Assembly (NCBI GenBank): GCA_027593305.1
Contig: JAQCJA010000070.1
Coordinates: 1-13,852, forward strand
Direction of reading: 5' to 3'
DNA: 13,852 nt
Source: a bacterium
Lineage (GTDB): Bacteria; Latescibacterota; UBA2968; UBA8231
The number at the start of each line of letters is the position of its first letter. Position 1 is the stretch's first letter. The notes below the pieces were generated by a model that was not told where the DNA came from, searched no databases, and worked only from the letters and a program-made list of their open reading frames with translations. A program made the translations under genes and the position numbers. This document shows, piece by piece, positions 1 through 5,443 of this stretch.

Positions 1-67
1 TAGCTCAGCTGGCTAGAGCGTCGCGCTGGCAGCGCGAAGGTCTGGGGTTCGAATCCCCATAGCTCCA
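1..67 (+). tRNA. tRNA-Ala (anticodon GGC), 5' end cut off by window edge
   Basis: The window starts at canonical tRNA position 8, so the 5' acceptor strand is missing. Visible parts are the D arm (stem 3-6 with 16-19), an anticodon stem of five perfect pairs (21-25 with 33-37), loop 26-32 with anticodon GGC at 28-30, a five-base variable region 38-42, the T stem 43-47 with 55-59, the TTCGAAT T loop, the 3' acceptor strand 60-66 and discriminator A67. GGC reads the Ala codon GCC, which is very common in this window. The acceptor strand has T at tRNA position 70 (window 64), as expected for the G3:U70 pair that marks tRNA-Ala. The following bases are CAT, so CCA is not encoded and must be added after transcription. 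Confidence 0.96.
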
Positions 68-95
68 CATTTCAACGCTCTTGCAGATCCTAATT

Positions 96-130
96 TGAGA
101 GTATTTTCAGTGATTATTCTGTTACTCTCA
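96..130. repeat. Perfect 8-bp inverted repeat between tRNA and SRP RNA
   Basis: TGAGAGTA at 96-103 is the exact reverse complement of TACTCTCA at 123-130, with 19 bases between them. Inside the loop CAG (108-110) can also pair with CTG (119-121). No T tract follows, so it is not a standard terminator. It lies where the SRP RNA promoter should be, and the TTGAGA at 95-100 resembles a -35 box but has no convincing -10 box at the right distance. It could be an operator, an RNA processing hairpin after the tRNA, or chance in this AT-richer patch. Confidence 0.4.
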
Positions 131-154
131 TTGCAAGCGTAGATTCGAAGGGTA

Positions 155-262
155 TGGGGCAAGTTTCACGCAACCAGCTCCCTCTGAATTCCGTCAGGAC
201 CGGAAGGTAGCAGCGGTAGGAGTGCTGATGCGTGTGCCGTGGAGATGTCTGGCCCGAGCCCA
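155..262 (+). ncRNA. ffs: Signal recognition particle RNA (4.5S-like core)
   Basis: This is the RNA of the signal recognition particle, which binds Ffh and targets nascent membrane proteins to FtsY. The universally conserved S domain is plain: helix 8 is closed by CCG 191-193 with CGG 214-216, carries the symmetrical internal loop of TCAGG and AGCAG type, and ends in a GGAA tetraloop at 202-205. The flanks can form helix 5, for example GGGC 157-160 with GCCC 252-255 and CTCC 178-181 with GGAG 219-222. No 5' Alu domain is recognisable upstream. Downstream sequence up to about 311 resembles the 3' end of the long B. subtilis scRNA, so the mature RNA may extend to the terminator. The gene sits directly before dnaX, as in Firmicutes. 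The ends are approximate. Confidence 0.93.
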
Positions 263-288
263 AGGGATCCGAACAACGTCAGGTAAGC

Positions 289-318
289 GGGTCGAAGATG
301 GGTGCACGACCTATTTTT
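289..318 (+). terminator. Rho-independent terminator of the SRP RNA
   Basis: GGGTCG at 289-294 pairs with CGACCT at 307-312 (five Watson-Crick pairs plus a terminal G-U), with a 12-base loop. It is followed at once by TATTTTT and then by further T-rich sequence up to about 331. The position fits the end of an SRP transcript. Transcription of dnaX would then need read-through or its own start in 319-371, where I see no clear promoter. Confidence 0.65.
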
Positions 319-371
319 CTTTCGTTTTTTCGTAACGTCCGTAGTCCATCCACAGCGTCCTGCGATAACCA

Positions 372-2111
372 ATGGCTTACCAGGTAACCGCCCGCAAATG
401 GCGCCCACAGCGATTCCACGAGGTCGTCGGTCAGCAACACATCACGACGACGCTGACGAATGCTCTGCATTCCGGGCGCGTGGCGCAGTGTTACCTGTTT
501 ACCGGGCCACGCGGGGTCGGCAAGACGACGACGGCTCGCATCCTTGCCAAGGCGCTCAACTGCGCCCAACGCCATGATTCTCCCGATCCCTGCGGCCAGT
601 GCCCCTCCTGTCGTGCCATCACCGAGGGCACGAGCATGGACGTCCTCGAGATCGACGGTGCCTCCAACAACAGCGTCGACGACGTGCGTGAACTGCGCGA
701 AATTGTGCGCTACATCCCCACCGAGGGTGCGTCGAAGATCTATATCATCGACGAGGTCCACATGCTGTCCACGGCGGCCTTCAACGCCCTGTTGAAGACG
801 CTGGAGGAGCCACCGGAACGTGTGGTCTTCGTCTTTGCCACGACCGAAGTCCAGGAAGTACCGGACACGATTCTGTCGCGCTGTCAACGCTTCAATTTCC
901 GTCGCATTCCGACTTCGCTGATCGCCTCTCATCTTGAGAAGATCACCGCGGAAGAAGGAATTGTCGCGGACCAGGAGGCGCTCTACCTGCTGGCCCACCG
1001 CGCCGACGGGGCGCTCCGGGATGCGGAGAGTCTGCTGGATCAGGTCGTCTCCTTCGGCGACAGGGTCTCAACACAGACGGTTGGCGACGTTCTCGGCCTG
1101 GTGGATCGGAGTGTGTTCTTCGACACCGCAGCAGCCATCGCCGCCGGTGAGGGGGCGCGACTGCTCGACCTGGTGGGAGCCGTCATCGACGAAGGTGGCG
1201 ACATCGAAGAATTCGTCCGCGGTTTCGCCGAACATACCAGCCACATGCTGTTCACCAGAGTTCAGGGCTCGGCGGCAAAACTCGAAGTTGCAGACACAGA
1301 GCGAACCCGCTACGAAGAGTCCGTCGTCGCCTTCACCGAAGAAGATCTGCTGCGTATCGTGCAGACGTTGATGGAACTCGAGGCGGAGCTGCGCCGTTCG
1401 CTGCAACCCCGCTTCCGTGTCGAACTGGCCCTCGTGCGCCTGGCTCACATGGGCAAGGCCGTTGACGTGGGGCGCTTGCTGAGCCGACTGGCCGCGCTGG
1501 AAGCGGCCGTGACGGGTGGCGGCTCCCGGCCTGCCGGGCGCCCGCAGCCTGCTGCAGCGGCGACACCCCTCGTCGCCCGGGTCGTCCGTCCCACGCCGAG
1601 CCATGTCGAAGCAGCCCCGCTGCCTCCTGTGCCGCCACAACGCGAAGACGGGCCCGGCGCAGAATTGCCCGCGGCAGCGACGACAGCGGCGGCGGGACCT
1701 GTGGATACCAGCGAACTGCGTCGGCATTGGCCCAGGGTGGCAGATTACCTGCGCCAGGCACAACCAACGGTGGGGAGCTTCCTTGAGGAAGTCACGCGCA
1801 TGGAGCTCGATGGTGTCATGTTGACGCTGCATTTTGCTCCACACAACCGTTTCGCCATGGGCCTGGTGGCCAAAGCCCACGACGCGGTTTCCGCCGCCAT
1901 CGCCCACATCACCGGCCATCAATTGCGTATCCGTTGTGCGATCGACGAAGGGGACGGCGGCGCCGCTGACCCGCCTGCGGCGATTCCGCCGGCAGCCGAT
2001 CCCGGGTACGTGCCAGCGCCAGCAGCAGCCGAATCGACCCGTGCCGCCGTTGATGATCTGGCGCCGCCCGTGCGGGCGGTGCTCGAGGCCATCGACGGCG
2101 AGTTGGTCTAG
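372..2111 (+). CDS. dnaX: DNA polymerase III subunits gamma/tau
   Basis: DnaX is the ATPase of the clamp loader that places the sliding clamp on DNA and holds the replisome together. The 579-residue product has an AAA+ module with Walker A GPRGVGKT at 45-52, the DnaX zinc knuckle (Cys64, 74, 77, 80), Walker B with DEVH at 127-130, sensor 1 ATTE at 156-159, the SRC motif at 169-171 holding the trans-acting Arg, and sensor 2 GALRDAES at 213-220. Domain III follows, then a Pro/Ala-rich linker at about 381-446, a C-terminal domain and another Pro/Ala-rich stretch. An in-frame TAA at 366-368 makes ATG 372 the first possible start. There is no evident Shine-Dalgarno. I see no A-rich slippery site of the E. 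coli type, so a short gamma form is not predicted. recR follows after 8 bases. Confidence 0.97.
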   Translation: MAYQVTARKWRPQRFHEVVGQQHITTTLTNALHSGRVAQCYLFTGPRGVGKTTTARILAKALNCAQRHDSPDPCGQCPSCRAITEGTSMDVLEIDGASNNSVDDVRELREIVRYIPTEGASKIYIIDEVHMLSTAAFNALLKTLEEPPERVVFVFATTEVQEVPDTILSRCQRFNFRRIPTSLIASHLEKITAEEGIVADQEALYLLAHRADGALRDAESLLDQVVSFGDRVSTQTVGDVLGLVDRSVFFDTAAAIAAGEGARLLDLVGAVIDEGGDIEEFVRGFAEHTSHMLFTRVQGSAAKLEVADTERTRYEESVVAFTEEDLLRIVQTLMELEAELRRSLQPRFRVELALVRLAHMGKAVDVGRLLSRLAALEAAVTGGGSRPAGRPQPAAAATPLVARVVRPTPSHVEAAPLPPVPPQREDGPGAELPAAATTAAAGPVDTSELRRHWPRVADYLRQAQPTVGSFLEEVTRMELDGVMLTLHFAPHNRFAMGLVAKAHDAVSAAIAHITGHQLRIRCAIDEGDGGAADPPAAIPPAADPGYVPAPAAAESTRAAVDDLAPPVRAVLEAIDGELV

Positions 2112-2119
2112 GAGTCATC

Positions 2120-2719
2120 GTGGGCCCGCAACCACTTGAAGATCTTGTCACGGCCCTGGCCCGACTTCCCGGAATCGGCCGCAAGACGGCACAGAGACTC
2201 GCCCTGTACGTACTGAAGTCGCCGGCTCACGAGGCCCAGGCTCTGGCCGAGGCGATCCGTGGGGCGCGCGAGAACATTGGCAATTGCACGCGCTGCTTCA
2301 ATCTCACGGAGCGTGGCCAGGAGTTGTGTCATGTCTGTCGGGACCCGAATCGCGATCAGGCCGTGATCTGCGTTGTCGAGGAGGCCAGCGATGCGTTGGC
2401 CCTGGAACGCAGTGATCTGCTGCGCGGGACCTACCACGTCCTGGGTGGCGCGCTCAGTCCGCTTGATGGGATCGGGCCGGCCGATCTGCGGATCGATGAA
2501 CTCATAGAAAGGGTTCGGCGCGACTCCGTTCGTGAGGTGATTCTGGCGCACAATGCCAGCGCCGAAGGTGAAGCAACGGCCGAGTACATTCACCAGCGCC
2601 TGGCGGGGCAGACAACCGTCACACGTCTGGCGCGAGGCCTGCCCGCTGGTTCCGATCTCGATCTGGCAGATCGCACAACACTCACGCACGCCTTGCAGGG
2701 CCGTACCACCTTCCGATGA
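2120..2719 (+). CDS. recR: Recombination mediator protein RecR
   Basis: RecR works with RecO (and RecF) to load RecA on SSB-coated gaps. The 199 residues match the family length. Visible parts are a helix-hairpin-helix at 16-28 (LPGIGRKTAQRLA), a four-Cys zinc finger (Cys56, 59, 70, 73), a Toprim domain starting at VICVVEE (82-88) with the YHVLGGALSPLDGIGP motif at 105-120, and the C-terminal GLPAGSDLDLAD motif at 173-184. The start is GTG, supported by GGAG at 2111-2114 with a 5-base spacer. That ribosome site overlaps the dnaX stop, so translation is probably coupled. The ybaB/ebfC gene that commonly lies between dnaX and recR is absent. The end overlaps pgsA by 4 bases. Confidence 0.97.
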   Translation: MGPQPLEDLVTALARLPGIGRKTAQRLALYVLKSPAHEAQALAEAIRGARENIGNCTRCFNLTERGQELCHVCRDPNRDQAVICVVEEASDALALERSDLLRGTYHVLGGALSPLDGIGPADLRIDELIERVRRDSVREVILAHNASAEGEATAEYIHQRLAGQTTVTRLARGLPAGSDLDLADRTTLTHALQGRTTFR

Positions 2720-3318
2720 CGGACACGGCGAACGGGCGCTCAACCATCGTCAACCTGCCCAACATTCTGACGGTGTCACGGATCTTCGCTACGCCTCTGT
2801 TTCTGCTGATGCTGTTCGCCGAGACGCCGATCTGGCGGGGTGGCGCCGTCATCGTCTTCCTGCTGGCGTCGCTCACGGACCTGTATGACGGCCGCATGGC
2901 CCGGGCGCGTGACTGTGTCACCGAATTCGGCCGATTCATGGATCCCCTCGCCGACAAGGTCCTGGTCACGTCAGCGCTGGTTGCGCTGGCACTCGAACGG
3001 ATCGTCAGTGCCTGGCTGGTGGCACCCATTGTCGTTCGCGATGTCGTCATCACGGGCATGCGTATGTATGGGCTCTTTCAGGGACGCATGATGGAGACCT
3101 CAAGGCTGGCCAAGTGGAAAACCACCGTACAGTTGATCACCGTCATCATTCTGTTGACCCTGGTCGGCCTGCAGGAACTGGCCGCGTATTACGAATGGGA
3201 TGGACTGCAGGCGGCCCGAGTCTGGTTGCCATCGCTGAGTAACGGCATGATGGTCGCAGTTCTCGGTCTTACTCTGATGTCCGGCTTCCATTACTTCTTC
3301 CGCACGGGATCGGCATAA
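2716..3318 (+). CDS. pgsA: CDP-diacylglycerol-glycerol-3-phosphate 3-phosphatidyltransferase
   Basis: This is an integral membrane CDP-alcohol phosphatidyltransferase, most likely PgsA, which makes phosphatidylglycerol phosphate from CDP-diacylglycerol and glycerol 3-phosphate. The catalytic motif DxxDGxxAR(x8)GxxxDxxxD is complete, with Asp55, Asp58, Gly59, Ala62, Arg63, Gly72, Asp76 and Asp80. The N-terminal NLPNILTVSRI is typical of PgsA, and hydrophobic segments fill the rest (about 17-34, 43-55, 82-105, 117-137 and 166-184). At 200 residues it has the usual size. The ATG overlaps the recR stop (ATGA), which suggests translational coupling. pgpA, encoding the next enzyme in the pathway, follows directly and supports this role over phosphatidylserine or cardiolipin synthesis. 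Confidence 0.93.
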   Translation: MTDTANGRSTIVNLPNILTVSRIFATPLFLLMLFAETPIWRGGAVIVFLLASLTDLYDGRMARARDCVTEFGRFMDPLADKVLVTSALVALALERIVSAWLVAPIVVRDVVITGMRMYGLFQGRMMETSRLAKWKTTVQLITVIILLTLVGLQELAAYYEWDGLQAARVWLPSLSNGMMVAVLGLTLMSGFHYFFRTGSA

Positions 3319-3382
3319 ACTGGACGATCGAGCCACAGAGCCCCACGGAGCGGTCGCCTTCCTCCGGACTGCAATCGCCACG

Positions 3383-3802
3383 GTGCTGTTTTCCGGCCGG
3401 GCACCGATCGCACCGGGTACGGCGGGCTCCGCCGTCACCGCTGTCGCCTGGTTCCTGTTTGGCGGCGATCTGACGCCGCTGGCGTGGCTCGCCCTGCTGG
3501 CCGTCGTCACCGCTGTCGCCGTCGTGACGGCTGGTGCCGAAGCACGGGCCCTTGGTCGGGAGGATCCGGGGCCTGTCGTCATCGACGAGGCTGCGGGCTT
3601 TCTGTTCACAGTGGCATTTCTCCCCCACGGCCTGTGGATGACGCTGGCCGCCTTTGTGCTGTTCCGCATCCTCGACATCCTCAAGCCACCACCTGCACGG
3701 CAGCTGGAAGCGTTGCACGGTGGGTGGGGTATTGTCCTGGACGATGTGGCCGCCGGTATCATGGGCAATCTGCTGCTGCATGCGGCTCTGGCTTTTCTGT
3801 AA
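3383..3802 (+). CDS. pgpA: Phosphatidylglycerophosphatase A (start uncertain)
   Basis: PgpA removes the phosphate from phosphatidylglycerol phosphate, the product of the preceding PgsA. Counted from GTG 3383 the protein has 139 residues, with APIAPGTAGS at 7-16, VIDE at 66-69, FRILDILKPPP at 94-104 and GGWGIVLDDVAAG at 113-125, all diagnostic of the family. Hydrophobic segments lie between them. GTG 3383 probably is not the true start. The frame stays open upstream to a TGA at 3275-3277 and encodes AVAFLRTAIAT just before it, which matches the first helix of PgpA proteins. No ATG, GTG or TTG exists in that extension. CTG 3320, two bases after the pgsA stop, is a candidate. Neither start has a clear ribosome site. 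Confidence 0.88.
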   Translation: MLFSGRAPIAPGTAGSAVTAVAWFLFGGDLTPLAWLALLAVVTAVAVVTAGAEARALGREDPGPVVIDEAAGFLFTVAFLPHGLWMTLAAFVLFRILDILKPPPARQLEALHGGWGIVLDDVAAGIMGNLLLHAALAFL

Positions 3803-3849
3803 GCTCGGCCCGCCGCCACACCATCCGATCCAAGGGGAAGCAAGACACC

Positions 3850-4944
3850 ATGGCCAAGAAGGACAGCAACGGCAAAGCGCCGAATGAGGCGGGCAAGCAG
3901 CAGGCCCTCGATCTGGCGATTTCGCAGATCGAGAAGCAGTACGGCAAAGGCTCCATCATGCGCATGGGGGCCGAAGGTGGCATTGTCAAAGTCGAGGCCA
4001 TACCCTCCGGATCGCTGTCCATCGATCTGGCCCTGGGCATCGGTGGGTATCCTCGGGGGCGCATCGTCGAGATCTACGGCCCCGAGGGGGCGGGCAAGAC
4101 GATGGTGTCACTGCATGCGATCCGCGAAGCGCAGCGCGCCGGTGGCACAGCGGCCTTCATCGACGCCGAGCACGCACTCGATATCACTTTCGCCCGACGC
4201 ATCGGCGTCGACGTCGAGAATCTCATCATTTCGCAACCTGATTCCGGTGAGCAGGCTCTGGAAATCGTCGAGACACTCGTCCGCTCCGGTGCCTTCGACA
4301 TCGTCGTGCTCGATTCGGTGGCGGCTCTGGTGCCACAGGCCGAACTCGAGGGGGACATGGGCGACTCGCACATGGGGTTGCATGCCCGGCTCATGTCACA
4401 GGCACTGCGCAAACTGACGGGCAGCATCGCGCGTTCGCGCACTTGCTGCATCTTCATCAATCAGTTGCGTATGAAAATCGGCGTTATGTTCGGCAACCCG
4501 GAGACGACAACCGGCGGCCGGGCCATGGGCTTCTATGCCTCCGTCCGAGTCGATATCCGACGGGTAGGCCACATCAAGGATGGCGAGACCACGATCGGCA
4601 GCCGCTCCCGCGTGAAAATCGTCAAGAACAAACTGGCACCACCCTACCGGCAGGCCGAGTTCGACATCTACTATGCGGGTGAGCAGATCGGCGTGTCGCG
4701 TGAAACAGATCTGCTGGATATCGGTGTGGAACAAGGTCTCGTGGACAAGGCCGGCACCTGGTTTTCCTACGACGGCGAACGCCTGGGGCAGGGACGGGAG
4801 AATTCGCGTCAGTTCCTGGCCGACAACCCCGCGGTGGCGCAGCGTCTGGAGACCAGACTGCGCGTCGCGCTGGGGCTGACACCACCGGCCGACACAGATC
4901 TGGATCCGCCGGCAGCCTCAACAGATGACGCTGCAACGGAGTAA
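3850..4944 (+). CDS. recA: Recombinase RecA
   Basis: RecA forms filaments on single-stranded DNA, drives strand exchange and stimulates LexA-type self-cleavage. The 364-residue protein shows a P-loop at 77-84, catalytic Glu107 in FIDAEH, Walker B region VVLDS (152-156), loop L1 around EGDMGDSHMG (168-177), FINQLRMK (202-209), loop L2 with NPETTTGG (216-223), the interface lysines Lys259 and Lys261 in KIVKNK, and an acidic C-terminal tail. Two positions are odd: the P-loop reads GPEGAGKTM where GPESSGKTT is usual, and AMGFY (225-229) replaces the usual ALKFY, so Gly227 stands where Lys is expected. The start is ATG 3850, with AAGGGGA at 3832-3838 upstream. The frame is open further upstream, but that part overlaps pgpA and is not RecA-like. 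I saw no LexA box. Confidence 0.98.
   Translation: MAKKDSNGKAPNEAGKQQALDLAISQIEKQYGKGSIMRMGAEGGIVKVEAIPSGSLSIDLALGIGGYPRGRIVEIYGPEGAGKTMVSLHAIREAQRAGGTAAFIDAEHALDITFARRIGVDVENLIISQPDSGEQALEIVETLVRSGAFDIVVLDSVAALVPQAELEGDMGDSHMGLHARLMSQALRKLTGSIARSRTCCIFINQLRMKIGVMFGNPETTTGGRAMGFYASVRVDIRRVGHIKDGETTIGSRSRVKIVKNKLAPPYRQAEFDIYYAGEQIGVSRETDLLDIGVEQGLVDKAGTWFSYDGERLGQGRENSRQFLADNPAVAQRLETRLRVALGLTPPADTDLDPPAASTDDAATE
4938..4941 (+). promoter_or_regulatory. Shine-Dalgarno GGAG that favours GTG 4952 for recX
   Basis: GGAG lies at the very end of recA, 10 bases before an in-frame GTG at 4952. The alternative ATG at 4925, which would overlap recA by 20 bases, has no purine-rich site in front of it. 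The spacing is a little long, so the choice is moderate. Confidence 0.45.
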
Positions 4945-4951
4945 TGCTCCC

Positions 4952-5440
4952 GTGTCTGACGCGGAGGCGCTGAACAAGACCCGGCGCGTTGCGCTGGATT
5001 TGCTGGGGGTGCGGGACCGGTCCGTGAAAGAGATGCGTGAACGCCTTCTCAAGCGCGGCCGGGAAGCAGTGGATATTGACACTGTGGTCGCTGATCTGGA
5101 GGCTTTGGGTCTGCTCGACGATCACAAGTTTGTCCGCCGCTGGATCGAGACACGGCGCGAGCGTCGTCCGGAGGGCGTGCCCAAGGTCATGCGCGATCTG
5201 CTGCGTCGGGGCATCGACAAGCAGGTCATCGACCAGGTTCTGCAGGAACTTGACGAGGATCTGGGATCTGCGGACGAAGCTCTCGAGTTGCTGTTGCGCA
5301 ATCGCATTCGTTATGCCGGACTGGAAAAAGTGAAGGGGCAGCGTCGTATGTACGGTTTGCTGGCTCGCCGCGGCTTTGATCCGGATACGACCCGTCAGGC
5401 AGTGGAACGCGCCTGGTCTGAAATCGAAAGTGGTGATTAG
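4952..5440 (+). CDS. recX: Regulatory protein RecX
   Basis: RecX binds RecA filaments and limits or remodels their growth. The product (162 residues from GTG 4952, 171 from ATG 4925) is all-helical and charged. It shows the three tandem three-helix repeats of the family: the first around LLGVRDRSVKEMRERLLKRG, then DLEALGLLDDHKFVRRWIETR with GVPKVMRDLLRRGIDKQVID, and the last around GLEKVKGQRRMYGLLARRGF. Its place directly after recA is the classic arrangement, and both are probably made from one transcript. The GTG is preferred because of its GGAG; the ATG overlapping recA remains possible. The stop is 3 bases before alaS. Confidence 0.92.
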   Translation: MSDAEALNKTRRVALDLLGVRDRSVKEMRERLLKRGREAVDIDTVVADLEALGLLDDHKFVRRWIETRRERRPEGVPKVMRDLLRRGIDKQVIDQVLQELDEDLGSADEALELLLRNRIRYAGLEKVKGQRRMYGLLARRGFDPDTTRQAVERAWSEIESGD

Positions 5441-5443
5441 GAA

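Noticed and set aside
166..408. Small open frames over the SRP RNA region (minus 166-408, plus 302-577)
   Set aside because: They overlap the SRP RNA, its terminator and the start of dnaX in other frames, and show no protein family features.
372..2111. Programmed frameshift making a short gamma form of DnaX
   Set aside because: No A-rich slippery heptamer of the E. coli type or poly-A tract of the Thermus type is visible in the region of the domain III/IV junction.
3484..3849. N-terminal extension of the recA frame
   Set aside because: The frame is open upstream of ATG 3850, but the extra residues lie inside pgpA in another frame and do not resemble RecA; the RecA-like sequence and a purine-rich ribosome site fit ATG 3850.
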